A stretch of DNA of 43,506 nucleotides from an uncultured Clostridia bacterium (GTDB lineage Bacteria > Bacillota > Clostridia > Oscillospirales > CAG-272). Shown here one piece after another: positions 31,260-40,800 of this stretch (the stretch's first letter is position 1; the number at the start of each line of letters is the position of its first letter). The translations under genes were made by a program, and so were the position numbers. The stretch covers positions 1 through 43,506 of the forward strand of contig CAMEON010000012.1 of assembly GCA_945929845.1 (NCBI GenBank). The letters are read 5' to 3'. The notes beneath the pieces were generated by a model, which searched no databases, had not been told where the DNA came from, and was given only the letters and a program-made list of their open reading frames with translations.

Positions 31260-32408
31260 TCACTCCGCCGCCCCGTACACATCCTGCTCAAAGAGGACAG
31301 AGGTGCGGCTTCCGGCTCCCCCGTCGTACCGGGAGTTCTTCATGTACACGGCGGTGATCCGGTTGACCGGATCCACCCAGAAGTGGGTGCCGTAAGCCCC
31401 GCTCCAGCCGAAGCAACCCAGGGGCATCTGGTAGTCCCCGGTGATGACCCGCACGCCAAGACCCCACTGCTGGGGCTTCGGCATGACCGTCTCCGGCACG
31501 GTGGCGGTGCCCATGGCCTGCACCAGGCGTTCGGACAGCACCCGGCCGCCCTCCGCCACGCCGCCCCGGCAGAGCATCTCGGCGAACCGGACATAGTCCG
31601 GCATGGTGGCCGCCAGACCTGCACCGCCGCTGAACCAGGTGACAGGGAAATCCTCGAAGACACAGCCTGACACCGTCGGTGCATCCACGCTCTTGCCGTC
31701 CTGCCGGTTGTGCATGACGATCATGCGGCTCCACTGCTCCGGTGTGGGCGCAAAGGTGGTGTCGGTCATGCCGCAGGGACGGAAGATGTTCTCCTCCACG
31801 AACTGGTCAAAGGGCATGCCGGAGGTCAGCTCCACCATCCGAGCCGCCACATCAAAGGCGGCGGTGGCACTGTAATACTGATAGGTCGTCGGCTCAAAGG
31901 CCAGGCAGGTGTGGGACAGAAACTCTGTCACATGGGCCAGATCCAGCCTGTCCTCCCGGCTCATGCGGCCAAACTGGGTGTTGCCCACCTCCATACAGCC
32001 CAGGCCGTTGGTGTGGTTGAGCAGCATTTGCAGGGTCAGGGGGGTTCTGGCCTCCCCCATGCGCACCAGGTTGTGTCCGTCATCAAAGCCACCCAGGTAC
32101 ATATGGGCAAAGCCGGGCAGTACCTGGCTGATGGGTTGATCCAGCGACAGAAGCCCCCTGTCCACCTGGATCAGGGCGGCCACGGTGGTGATGGGCTTGG
32201 TCATGGATGCCAGCCGGAAGATCACCTTGTCGCCGTCCCCCATGTCCTCGCCCTTATCGTAGCTTTTCTTGCCGAAGTAGTCCTTGAATACCTCCTGCCC
32301 GTCCTGCATGACGCATATGCCTGCGCCACCGACCCGGCCGTCGGCCTGATCCTCCGCCATCCTGCGCCGGATGGCTTCTCCCAGCTTCTCTTTGTTCAGT
32401 TTTTTCAT
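31260..32408 (-). CDS. Beta-lactamase-fold serine hydrolase (class C / EstB-like)
   Basis: 382 residues, cytoplasmic (no signal peptide). The Ser-x-x-Lys catalytic motif is SMTK (Ser68, Lys71) in FRLASMTKPITT, followed by a Tyr-Ser motif (YYS, 178-180) and a C-terminal FGWSGAYGTHFWVD replacing the KTG box, as in family VIII esterases. Such enzymes are usually esterases or peptidases, not resistance enzymes. Without a signal peptide it would act on imported compounds. AGGGGGAG precedes ATG 32408; open frame extends 43 codons upstream through the promoter and is not used. Head of the four-gene operon. Confidence 0.9.
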   Translation of the reverse strand: MKKLNKEKLGEAIRRRMAEDQADGRVGGAGICVMQDGQEVFKDYFGKKSYDKGEDMGDGDKVIFRLASMTKPITTVAALIQVDRGLLSLDQPISQVLPGFAHMYLGGFDDGHNLVRMGEARTPLTLQMLLNHTNGLGCMEVGNTQFGRMSREDRLDLAHVTEFLSHTCLAFEPTTYQYYSATAAFDVAARMVELTSGMPFDQFVEENIFRPCGMTDTTFAPTPEQWSRMIVMHNRQDGKSVDAPTVSGCVFEDFPVTWFSGGAGLAATMPDYVRFAEMLCRGGVAEGGRVLSERLVQAMGTATVPETVMPKPQQWGLGVRVITGDYQMPLGCFGWSGAYGTHFWVDPVNRITAVYMKNSRYDGGAGSRTSVLFEQDVYGAAE

Positions 32409-32493
32409 GTCGTGTATGCGCTCCCCCTCTGGGGGAAAATCCTCTCCTGATTTACTCCGGTCGGCATTTTCTAAAGGCCGCCCGGCTATCACA

Positions 32494-32522
32494 ATTGTAC
32501 CATACCCTATGCCTTTTGTCAA
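32494..32522 (-). promoter_or_regulatory. Sigma-A promoter of the serine hydrolase operon
   Basis: On the minus strand TTGACA (32522-32517), 17-bp spacer, TACAAT (32499-32494). Confidence 0.88.
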
Positions 32523-32562
32523 GCGGAAATATGACATTCTGACGGGAAACGGGGGACGCCGG

Positions 32563-32790
32563 GTTTCAGTTCAGCTACCCCCACAGTACGCCCCCTTTTC
32601 CGCCGTAGAGCGGGGTTGGGGTCCCCGCGAAGGCGTTTCATCTGTTTTGGGCAACAGTTACGCTGTCTCCCCTGGAACAATGATGACAAAAATACCATCA
32701 AACAACGCATCGAACATGATATATACACATTTTGAAAGTTCTTGAAGGGTGTGGGAAACTTCTTTCAAGAAGTTTCCCACCGTATCCCTC
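32563..32790 (-). mobile_element. Hairpin MITE-like element, minus orientation
   Basis: Read on the minus strand: a perfect 14-bp hairpin with 2-bp loop (arms 32780-32767 and 32764-32751, GTGGGAAACTTCTT and complement), CACCCTTCAAGAACTTTCAAAA, an AT-rich middle, the GC-rich block AAACGCCTTCGCGGGGACC, and the end TGAACTGAAAC, one mismatch from TGAACTGTAAC. The proximal terminus is eroded and merges with the dus promoter region. It fills the gap between the diverging serine hydrolase and dus genes. Confidence 0.75.
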
Positions 32791-32795
32791 CCCCG

Positions 32796-32824
32796 TTGAC
32801 AAACGGAGGTTTTTATGGTACAAT
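32796..32824 (+). promoter_or_regulatory. Sigma-A promoter of dus
   Basis: TTGACA (32796-32801), 17-bp spacer, TACAAT (32819-32824), about 52 bp before the ATG. It starts within a few bases of the MITE-like element. Confidence 0.9.
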
Positions 32825-32875
32825 GGCGTTGTAAAGAAACAGGGGCTGTCAGGCCGGAAGGAAGGAGGCGGGATC

Positions 32876-33964
32876 ATGGGTCACATACGCATAGGGACAA
32901 CGGAGCTTGTCTTGGGTCTTGCGCTGGCTCCCATGGCGGGAGTCGGCGACCGGGCTATGCGGCAGGTGTGCCGCCGCATGGGAGCGGAGTACACGGTCAG
33001 CGAGATGGTGTCGGCCAAGGCACTGCTCATGGAGCAGGCCACCCGCAAAAACGGTGCCCCGGCTCATGTCCGGCCGGTGTCCGGTGTCCTGGCCTCGGTA
33101 CTGCCGGAGGAGCAACCCATGGCCGTACAGCTCTTCGGCCACGAGCCGGAGGTGATGGCCGGGGCCGCCCGCCTGTTGGCCTCCGGCGAGTATGCCGGGC
33201 TGGAGGGCAAGGTGCCCCCGGCGGCCATTGACATCAACATGGGCTGTCCCGTCCGCAAGATCACAGGCAACGGCGAGGGGAGTGCCCTGCTCCGGGATCC
33301 GGCTCTGGCCGAGCGGATCGTCCGGGCTGTGACCGGGGCGGTCGGACTGCCGGTCACGGTGAAGCTCCGGGCCGGGTGGGATCAGGACACGGTGAATGCC
33401 CCGGAGCTTGCCCGCCGATGCGAGGCCGCCGGGGCATCCATGATCTGCATCCACGGGCGCACCCGGGCACAGGGGTACGCCCCCGGCGTGGACAGGACGG
33501 TCATCCGGGCGGTCAAGCAGGCGGTGTCCATCCCCGTCATGGGCAACGGCGACATATACACCGCCGGAGATGCCCTATCCATGATGGCGGAGACCGGCTG
33601 TGACGGAGTCATGATCGCCCGGGGTGCCCTGGGCAATCCCTGGCTGTTCGCAGAGATCCGGGCCGCCCTCCTGGGGACGGACTTTACCCCGCCTACGCCG
33701 GATCAGCGGTTTGATGTGGCACTGGCTCAGGTGCAGGCCATGATCGCCGAAAAAGGGGAACGGGTCGGACTGGCCGAGGCCAAGAAGCACCTGGCCTGGT
33801 ACTGCCACGGGCTGGACGGTGCCGCCGCCTACCGGGGGCGCATCATGCAGGCCGCCACCCTGGAGGAGATGGAGCAGGCGGTGCGGGAGCTGGCCGCCTC
33901 CCAGGACGGACGGCTCCGCCAGCTTCCGCCCCGGGACAGCCGTCAGGGACAGGATCTCCCATAG
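32876..33964 (+). CDS. dus: tRNA-dihydrouridine synthase (DusB-like)
   Basis: FMN enzyme that reduces uridines in the tRNA D-loop. 362 residues. LALAPMAGVGDRAMRQVCR begins the TIM barrel; the catalytic Cys is in INMGCPVRKITGNGEGSALL; IHGRTRAQGY and MGNGDIYTAGDA bind FMN phosphate and RNA. GCDGVMIARGALGNPWLF and a C-terminal helical domain complete it. AAGGAGGCGGG lies just before ATG 32876; an open frame upstream runs through the promoter. Usual length for the family is about 320-350. First gene of a three-gene plus-strand operon. Confidence 0.95.
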   Translation: MGHIRIGTTELVLGLALAPMAGVGDRAMRQVCRRMGAEYTVSEMVSAKALLMEQATRKNGAPAHVRPVSGVLASVLPEEQPMAVQLFGHEPEVMAGAARLLASGEYAGLEGKVPPAAIDINMGCPVRKITGNGEGSALLRDPALAERIVRAVTGAVGLPVTVKLRAGWDQDTVNAPELARRCEAAGASMICIHGRTRAQGYAPGVDRTVIRAVKQAVSIPVMGNGDIYTAGDALSMMAETGCDGVMIARGALGNPWLFAEIRAALLGTDFTPPTPDQRFDVALAQVQAMIAEKGERVGLAEAKKHLAWYCHGLDGAAAYRGRIMQAATLEEMEQAVRELAASQDGRLRQLPPRDSRQGQDLP

Positions 33965-33995
33965 GAAAAAGATAAAGAAAGGTCGGTATACCACC

Positions 33996-34532
33996 ATGAG
34001 TACCAAAAGTCATCGCTTGAGGCTGGGGCTGTTGTGCGGTGTTGTTCTGCTCCTCCTGCTTGTGATTCTGCTCAATGTCCTGCTTACCCGGAAAGAGGGG
34101 GACAGCACACCGTCAGGTACGGACAGCAAAAGCAACCTGCCTGCCCTCTCCGCCCCCCAGGGAGGGTATGTGGATCCGGAGGCGGAGCGCATCCTGGAGG
34201 GGTATGAGATGCTGGACGGCTCCCCGGTGAATTTCGCCCTGCGACAAGTGGGGGACAACCAGATCTGGGAGGGGACCGACCCGGACGGGTATGCAATCAT
34301 GCTGGTTCTGAACAGCCGGGAGGCTACCTACCAGTATGTCCGGGATCAGGAAATGATCAGCTACGGCACCTATGCCGGCACTCACTTCCTGTACAACATG
34401 GATGTGTTCCTGTTCACCGACACACGCAGTGAGCTGTCCTTCTACCTGATGGGGGATCTGAACCTGGGGACTGGTACGCTCATGCTGAACATTCCCAGCC
34501 AGTGGCTGGTGAGCGGCGGCGGTCATGTGTGA
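33996..34532 (+). CDS. Membrane-anchored extracytoplasmic protein, unknown function
   Basis: 178 residues. A basic N-terminus and one strong helix (LLCGVVLLLLLVILLNVLL, about residues 12-30) are followed by a polar Ser/Gly linker and a compact domain of about 120 residues (YVDPEAERILEGYEMLDG ... LMLNIPSQWLV) with GDNQIWEGTDPDGYAIMLVLNSRE. No lipobox. I do not recognise the domain. AGAAAGG precedes ATG 33996, 31 bp after dus, and its stop overlaps the next start by 8 bp, so it is translationally coupled to the regulator. It may supply an envelope input to that regulator, which is inference. Confidence 0.75.
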   Translation: MSTKSHRLRLGLLCGVVLLLLLVILLNVLLTRKEGDSTPSGTDSKSNLPALSAPQGGYVDPEAERILEGYEMLDGSPVNFALRQVGDNQIWEGTDPDGYAIMLVLNSREATYQYVRDQEMISYGTYAGTHFLYNMDVFLFTDTRSELSFYLMGDLNLGTGTLMLNIPSQWLVSGGGHV

Positions 34533-35286
34533 CTCTGCCGCAGACGCAGGGATCCTCTGCCTGGACAGGCGGCTGGCCCGGCTCCTGGAGCTGGAGCTGG
34601 CGGCCTTGGGTCTGACCAGCCGGGTGATGGCTCCCCCCTCCGGTTCGACCGTTCCCCTGTTGCGCCCGAACGAGGCGGCGGACTATCGCCTGCTCCTTGT
34701 GGATCTGGATGCCCTTCCCCCGGGCTGTGAGACTGCCCTTCCGGCCACCTGTGCCACGGTGGCCTGGTCCCGGCGGGCAGACCGACTGCCCGCCGACTGC
34801 CCCCCTTCGTCAGGGGCGGTCTTTGCCGACCCCGGCGCCCCCACCCGGCACATCTTTCTCCGGCGACCCTTTGCGCTGGAGGCGCTGGAGCAGGCGGTGA
34901 GTGCCTGCCTGGGCGACCAGCCTGCTCCTGCCCTCCCCCGTTTCCGGGTCACGGACAGTCCTGTGTCCCCCGACCCTTCGGAAGCTCCCCCGCTCCATCG
35001 GCAGACATTCTTTCCCCACCCCGCCGGGTCGGAAGGCGTTGTGCAGGCAGGCGACCTCACCCTTTCCCTGTCCCCCCACGAGTGGGCTGTCTTCCTCTGC
35101 CTGTGGAAGAATCGGGGGGATGTGGTTTCCCGGGACACCCTCCGGGGTCTTTTGGGTAACACGGCGGGAAACATGGTAGAGGTATACATTTGTCACCTGC
35201 GGGCCAAGCTGGAAAAGCCCCTGAACCGGCGGTTGATCACCACCGTGCGAGGAAAAGGCTACCGCATGGAAAAGGAACCGGACTGA
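34525..35286 (+). CDS. Atypical OmpR-type response regulator
   Basis: 253 residues. The C-terminal domain (about 165-250) is a clear OmpR/PhoB winged helix: LTLSLSPHEWAVFLCLWKNRGDVVSRDTLRGLLG ... VEVYICHLRAKLEKPLNRRLITTVRGKGYRM. The N-terminal 125 residues follow the receiver order (ILCLD near 10-14, YRLLLVDLD with Asp60, FLRRPFALEALEQAV), but the acidic pocket is reduced to Asp14 and the conserved Lys before Pro-Phe is Arg. A 35-residue Pro-rich linker joins the halves. No histidine kinase is nearby. It may work without phosphorylation. ATG 34525 overlaps the previous stop. Confidence 0.82.
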   Translation: MCDSAADAGILCLDRRLARLLELELAALGLTSRVMAPPSGSTVPLLRPNEAADYRLLLVDLDALPPGCETALPATCATVAWSRRADRLPADCPPSSGAVFADPGAPTRHIFLRRPFALEALEQAVSACLGDQPAPALPRFRVTDSPVSPDPSEAPPLHRQTFFPHPAGSEGVVQAGDLTLSLSPHEWAVFLCLWKNRGDVVSRDTLRGLLGNTAGNMVEVYICHLRAKLEKPLNRRLITTVRGKGYRMEKEPD

Positions 35287-35313
35287 GCAGCGGTGCCCGC
35301 CTGGTTCCTTTTT
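35270..35313. terminator. Bidirectional terminator
   Basis: AAAAGGAACC (35270-35279, inside the end of the regulator gene) pairs with GGTTCCTTTT (35303-35312), followed by TG on plus; the A-run gives a T-tract on minus. It separates convergent genes. Confidence 0.7.
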
Positions 35314-35321
35314 GTTATTCT

Positions 35322-35948
35322 TCAGATGTCCATATCCAACCCCATGCACAGGGCTATGATGGTGGCGTAGTCCGCCTGCCCCGCCTCGCTGAGGAACACA
35401 GCTTTCCCGTCGCTGGTGAACCAACACACCTGGCCCTGGGGGGACACATAGAAGCTACCCACGGTGTCCCGGGTACCGACGGTGTAGGACAGCACCAGCC
35501 CGCTGCTTACCACCGGACGCACCGCTTCTGTCACGGCCTGTCCCGTCTCACCGCCCCCCGCCGCTGGGTCATCCAGCCGGGTAAAGGTCACGCCGGAGAG
35601 CAGAGCCAGGATGCGTTGCATCTCCGCCCGGTCGCTGATGGTGTAGACATCCTGAGAGACCGGACTGATACGAAAGGTCAGCGTCTGCACCCGGGACAGG
35701 TCGTCCAGCTCCACCGTCGCCGTCCCGCCGGGAGCCGTAGCCTGCGCCTCTGCCACATTTTCAAAGAAGGACTGATCCCCCTCCGGGGTGTCCAGCAGAT
35801 CCCGTGCCCGGCAGGAGGTGGCGCACAGCAACATAAGACAGGCCAGCCCCCCGGCAAAGCATTCACGCAGGATGATCCCCCTGCGTGTTTTTTCCGTCCC
35901 GCCCCCGGAGGCCGGGACTTTTTTCCCCTTACGCTTATGCTCGCTCAT
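35322..35948 (-). CDS. Membrane-anchored or lipoprotein-like protein, unknown function
   Basis: 208 residues. A long basic N-region (MSEHKRKGKKVPASGG, residues 1-30) precedes a hydrophobic segment ending LLCATSC, which looks like a lipobox (Cys near residue 47), although the N-region is longer than usual. The remaining 160 residues form a mixed alpha/beta domain with VQTLTFRISPVSQDVYTI and FYVSPQGQVCWFTSDGKAVF. Family not recognised; short lipoproteins of this kind are common in Clostridia. AAGGAGGTCG lies 8 bp before ATG 35948. It follows the terminator of the next upstream gene, and no own promoter was found. Confidence 0.75.
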   Translation of the reverse strand: MSEHKRKGKKVPASGGGTEKTRRGIILRECFAGGLACLMLLCATSCRARDLLDTPEGDQSFFENVAEAQATAPGGTATVELDDLSRVQTLTFRISPVSQDVYTISDRAEMQRILALLSGVTFTRLDDPAAGGGETGQAVTEAVRPVVSSGLVLSYTVGTRDTVGSFYVSPQGQVCWFTSDGKAVFLSEAGQADYATIIALCMGLDMDI

Positions 35949-36000
35949 ATGTGTTCGACCTCCTTCTTCCCAAGACCCTCTGCGGTCATGGATCTCTTTC

Positions 36001-36035
36001 AAAACAGGGCTGTCGCACGAAGGTGCAACAGCCCC
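36001..36035 (-). terminator. Rho-independent terminator of the secreted repeat protein gene
   Basis: On the minus strand GGGCTGT-T-GCAC-CTTC-GTGC-G-ACAGCCC followed by TGTTTTG, 14 bp after the stop at 36049. Confidence 0.82.
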
Positions 36036-36048
36036 GATGATCCTGCAT

Positions 36049-37563
36049 TTACTCTGCCCCGTCCTGCACCATCTGACCCAGCGCATCAAAGGTGAAGGTC
36101 TGCGGCTCATTCAAAAAACCGTTCCCGTACTGGGGCCACACCGTGTACTGCGTGCCTGTCACGCCCCGGAGCGTCCCGTTGATGTAGTAGAAGTTGCCCT
36201 CGCTGTCACGCACCAGTCCCTTGTGTACCGGCGCACCGTCCACATAGAAGACCACACTGCCGTCTGCCAGGCGCATCAGGCCGTTGCCCAGGTCGGAGGG
36301 ATCCGAATCGTCCAGCACCTCCGGCAGATCCGTGATCTTCCCATCGGCATCCATGGTATACGCACCGGCGGCCAGTACCCCGTTGTTATAGCGGAGACCG
36401 ATGGCATAGGATTCGTCCCGCACGCCCTGCAAGGTGGAGTTGAGGTAGTAGTAGGCACCCTCTGCGTCCTGAACCACCCCCGCATGAAGCGGCACGCCGT
36501 CCTCCATGTAGCGGATCTGGCCGTCCGGCAGGCGGACAAGGCCATCCATGTAGCCATCCACTCCGTCAAGCTCGGTGGGCAGCTCGCTGATGCGGCCCTC
36601 CTCGTCAAAGGTATAGGTACCGTAAGGCAACAGGCCGTTGGCCTTGAAGGAATCAAAGGTGTAAGCCGTATCCTTCACGGCTGTGCCGGTGCTGTTGATG
36701 AAGTAGTAATTTCCCTCTGTGTCCTGCACAAGGCCGGTGTGTTGCGGGCTCCCCTTCACATAGTAGCGTATCTCCCCGTCCTCGTCCAGGTACAGCCCGT
36801 TCTTCCGGGCTGTGGCGACACCGCTCCCGGATTGCAGGGGTTTGGAGGCGTAATTCTCCGCATTGAACACATAGAACTCTGCCTTCTCAAAGCACATGTA
36901 CAGGTAGAGGGCAGAGCCGTCCGCCGACTGGCTTGCAAGGTAATGCTTATGCTCAGCGTACGGGCATTCCGTTGCGTTGTGGATGTATGTGCCGCACTGT
37001 CCCCACTTGGAGAGCACGGTGACATCATTCATTGTCGGCACGGTAGTATCATCCCCATCGTCAGCCACATCCAGAATGAAAGCCGAATGGGAGAGGCTGA
37101 TGCTGCTGGACAGGAAGTTCTCTACCGGGTTTCCGTCCGCATCCGTGGTCACCTTGACAAATGCCACGCGCTGGTAGTACACAACGATCCCGCCGCGCAC
37201 CGGCCGGTCGGTCTGCACATAGCTACCGTCCGTCAGGTAGGCACTGGGGCTGTTCATCCAGTAATGATTGGTCTGCGTATCCCGGTTGTAAAAAGCGAAG
37301 GAGTAACAGTTGAACTGATTGGTTGGTTCAGACACCAACTGCACACCCTTATATTCGCTGGCTATGTCCAGATTGCCGGCTTTTTCAGCGTCGGTCAGCT
37401 CGTTCACATAGGTGAACACATCCACCGCACTGCCCTTTGGCGTGTATACCGTCGCATTTATCTTTGTCTGACTGGTACTGTCAGTGGACGCTGCGCTGAC
37501 GAGCAAGCCTGCGCTCCCCAGCAACATGCACAGGGTCAACACCCATATACATACTTTTTTCAT
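36049..37563 (-). CDS. Secreted protein with Cys/His peptidase-like domain and three C-terminal repeats
   Basis: 504 residues. Signal peptide KKVCIWVLTLCMLLGSAGLLVSA. Residues about 75-235 resemble a papain-fold (NlpC/CHAP-like) domain: NQFNCYSFAF (candidate nucleophile Cys86), GGIVVYYQRVAFV, LSHSAFILDV (candidate His159), then VLSKWGQCGTYIHNATECPY, a 'SKWG...H' pattern seen in such secreted enzymes. Residues about 275-500 contain three imperfect 80-90-residue repeats, each with 'GL/VVxDxEGxYYxxNxT' (GLVQDTEGNYYFIN, GVVQDAEGAYYYLN, GLVRDSEGNFYYIN) and a YG/NNG tract, like wall-binding repeats. The catalytic reading is inference. AAAGAGGTCGAG precedes ATG 37563. Confidence 0.8.
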   Translation of the reverse strand: MKKVCIWVLTLCMLLGSAGLLVSAASTDSTSQTKINATVYTPKGSAVDVFTYVNELTDAEKAGNLDIASEYKGVQLVSEPTNQFNCYSFAFYNRDTQTNHYWMNSPSAYLTDGSYVQTDRPVRGGIVVYYQRVAFVKVTTDADGNPVENFLSSSISLSHSAFILDVADDGDDTTVPTMNDVTVLSKWGQCGTYIHNATECPYAEHKHYLASQSADGSALYLYMCFEKAEFYVFNAENYASKPLQSGSGVATARKNGLYLDEDGEIRYYVKGSPQHTGLVQDTEGNYYFINSTGTAVKDTAYTFDSFKANGLLPYGTYTFDEEGRISELPTELDGVDGYMDGLVRLPDGQIRYMEDGVPLHAGVVQDAEGAYYYLNSTLQGVRDESYAIGLRYNNGVLAAGAYTMDADGKITDLPEVLDDSDPSDLGNGLMRLADGSVVFYVDGAPVHKGLVRDSEGNFYYINGTLRGVTGTQYTVWPQYGNGFLNEPQTFTFDALGQMVQDGAE

Positions 37564-37645
37564 CCGCTCGACCTCTTTTTTGGAATCTGCCGTTGCGATA
37601 CGGTCGGGACAACGCACGCAACCGGTTTCGACAAGGACACACAGT

Positions 37646-37674
37646 AGTGTAACATATTTTTCATGTTTTGTCAA
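37646..37674 (-). promoter_or_regulatory. Sigma-A promoter of the secreted repeat protein gene
   Basis: TTGACA (37674-37669), 17-bp spacer, TACACT (37651-37646) on the minus strand. Confidence 0.85.
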
Positions 37675-37741
37675 TGCTTTCTCCATATTTCCCGAAAATT
37701 CGGCACAGTAACCGAGTGATCCGGGATTTTTTTCAGCACAT

Positions 37742-37803
37742 TGACCGGGTCAGTTCCGTTTCAGGAAAAGAAAGCGCACTTTCCTTCCGGAACTCCCCGG
37801 TCA
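37742..37803. repeat. Long interrupted inverted repeat
   Basis: TGACCGG (37742-37748) pairs with CCGGTCA (37797-37803), AGTTCCG (37752-37758) with CGGAACT (37788-37794), and GGAAA with TTTCC inside. It lies 20 bp past the stop of the beta-helix gene. On the minus strand no T-tract follows (an A-run does), so it is not a standard terminator; it may stabilise the mRNA 3' end. Confidence 0.55.
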
Positions 37804-37822
37804 TTGAGTCATTATGGATCGC

Positions 37823-40800
37823 TCACTCTGTCAGGGAGAGGTCAAACACCGAGGCATCCATGTCTGAGAAGAAGACGGCTGTCTTCCCCCGGCGTACCGG
37901 GCAGGACAGCAGGACATACTGGGATCCATCCACGAAGACGGCCAGCTTGTCCTCGCCCACCACCAGGCGGAAGCTGTGGAAATCCGTGGAGGTAAAGAAG
38001 AAGTTGGGCCGCAGGTACAGCACGGTCTCCAGCCCGTTCTGCACATCCGACACCGTCAGGGTGCGGGCCGCCTCATTGAACCGAAGCTCCCGGTAGGAAG
38101 CACCGCCGTCCCGGATGGCAAAGCGGTAGCCGAAGCCGTTCCTCTTCCTGCGCCGGTCGTACCGGTTGGCCCGGATGGCTCCCTCCAGCACGAAGGTAGT
38201 CCGGTCGCCCCGGGCATACAACAGCCGCTCACCGCTCTCCGAAGTCTCCAGGGTATTGGTGTGCAGGTAGATCTTCCCGTTCTCCGCCTGGGGGTCAAAG
38301 GCCCCGCTCAGGTCAAAGTCGGCGGACAGCCCGTCCAGGAAGCGAGCCATCCGGCGGGCCATCAGTCCCTCGGTGTCCACCTGGCTCTCCAGGGTACAGC
38401 AGTCAAAGACGGCATAGCCTCCGGCTGACCGATCCCCCGGCACGCTCCGGATGCCCAGGAACAGGTCGTCCTCCTCCACCCCCTCCAGGGCGAAGGTCAG
38501 GGACACCGTCCGGGGCGCCGGGCAGACAAAGGTCTGTGCCGCCAGCATCTCCCCCCGGGCCAACGGGTCAAGGACAGCCTCCCCGGTCAGAGACGGCATC
38601 CGGCAGACGAACAGCTCCGCCCCGCTCTCCCCGGTCAACAGCTCGCAGGAGAAGGTGTGGAGCCCGGTCTCCAGGTGCAGACCCTGGGCCGCCGCCACAT
38701 CCCCGGCTTCAAAGTGCTCCAGGCATCCCTTCTCCTTGTCGGCGTAGATGACCGTATGCACCGAGTTCGGCTCCCGGTTGGGCCACATGGTCCAGTTGGC
38801 CATGCCGCCCAGGGAGAAGTCCCCGTTCCGGAACCGGTCTGTGGAGCGGACGCCGCAGTCCGTGCGCACATTGGTAGCCCGGATGGGCCCCAGGGTGCAG
38901 TTGCCCTCGTAGTGGTTGCCGAAAATGCGGACATTCTTCACGGGAGAGTAGTCGTCGGTCTCGGTGTTGTCAAAGGGCTGTTTCCCGCCATAAGGGTTGT
39001 CCGGCCAGGTGCCCACCGGGTTGACGCAGGTCAGGCAGTTATCGTAGGCTACCACATCGCTGATCTCCTCCCGCTCCTGCACCGGGTCGGAGGTGCCCCA
39101 GGTGATGAAGGCCAGCGCCTTGCCTCCGCCGGAGTTCAGGTAGCAGTGGGCTACCGTTATATTCCGGCAACTGTTCTCCTCGTCCTTGCAGTTGGTCCAC
39201 CACAGGATGCCCCGGGGGTCATGGTAGTGGCAGGACATGACAATGCCGTCGTCATTGGATTGCAGGAAGCAACGGTTGACCTTGATGTGCTGTCCCCCCG
39301 CCATGCCGTAGCCGTCGCCGCTGACGCACTTGACCTGGTGCAGGCGCACATTGGCTATGTATACCCGCTGGCAGTGGTTGTACTCGGTGTGGTAGTTGTT
39401 GGAGCGGAGGATCTCAAAGTCCCGGGTCTCCACATCCGTACAGCGGAACAGCCCCAGGGGAATGCAGTGGATCCGGCGGTAGCATCCCACGGCGTACCCC
39501 GGCATACCCACGCCCTCCTCGGAGCCCACATCCATCATCCGGATGGCTCCGTGTCCCGTCACCTTGATATGGGTCAGGTTGGCCCCCTGGAGGAGGGGCA
39601 GGTTGGACACATGGAGGTTGTGGGTCCAGTTGATGCCCGGAATGACCCCGTCATGGCCCAGGGCAGGCTCATAGGGGTACTCATCCCGCCGCTGGGACTG
39701 CCACAGGACAGCCCCGTCCCCCAGGTGCAGCTCCACATAGTCCCGCAGAAGCAGGCTGGTGACCATGTACCGCCGGCCATACCGATCCGTACTGCCGGGC
39801 AGGATCACCCGGCCGCCCCCGGACATGGCCACATGGTCTATGGCCGCCTGAATGGCATCGGTATCGTTGTGGATGGCATCCCCCCTGGCTCCGAAGTCCA
39901 GGACGCTGACGGTGTAGTCCGGCAGATCAAAGGCGTAGGGGTTGCCGTCAAAGTCCTCGTAGTTCTCAATGCAGAACCGCTCGGATAGGCATAGGGGTTC
40001 AGCCCCCTCCCTCTCGGCGAAGAGCAGGAGCTGGTAGGGCAGAAGCGTAGTCTCCCCGCTGTGGAGCGGCATATTCTCCAGGACGAACCGCCCGCCCGCA
40101 CAGAGGGCACTCTCCGGCAGAGCCACACCGCCCACCGGGCGCTTGCCGCTGGCCGTTTCCTGACTGCACCCCAGCCCCTGGGCATCCGCCATGGTGCCGG
40201 CATACAGAGCCAGCCGCCCGCCTGCATAGGAGGCAAGCACCTCCGGGCGGGTCACCTCTCCGGTCACGGTCAGGGCGCCGGCGGCCTTGTCGGCCACGCA
40301 GGAGAGGATGCGTACCGCCGGCTCCTCCAGCGGTGCCTCCTGCTCAAAGGAGTAGCCGTCTATGATCAGCTGTCCCTGCCCCTCGGCCTCCAGCCGGAAG
40401 GCGGTCAGGCGGCCATGGCAGCCGGGGCAGGCGGACAGGTTGAAGTAGTACGCCCGGGCTTCCTCCCCCGGTGAAAGAGCCAGTTCCACGCTGTTTTCCT
40501 CCGTCCAGGCCGGGGCAGTCTCGGAGGTGAAGGACAGCCGGGCATGGGCAAGGCCGTCCGGGTTTCGCAGGATCATGAACACACTGTAGGGGCCGCCGGC
40601 CTCCCGGGGCAGATCCCGGGATGTGAAGCCGCCCCGGCCTCCGTCAAGGGTCAGCACCATGGCCCCACCCCGGTCGGACAGGGTGGCACCCTCGGCGGTG
40701 TAGAAGTGGGACTGCCCGCCCCACTCGCCCAGGGTGTTGTACACGCAGGCAAGGGAGAGGGTGGCGGTCAGGGGCTGGCCGTCTGTCTCCAAAAGACAGC

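Noticed and set aside
31260..32408. Antibiotic-resistance beta-lactamase
   Set aside because: No signal peptide, no KTG box, and a family VIII esterase-like C-terminus in a catabolic operon argue against it.
37742..37803. Terminator for the beta-helix gene
   Set aside because: The stem is good, but an A-run rather than a T-run follows in the direction of transcription.
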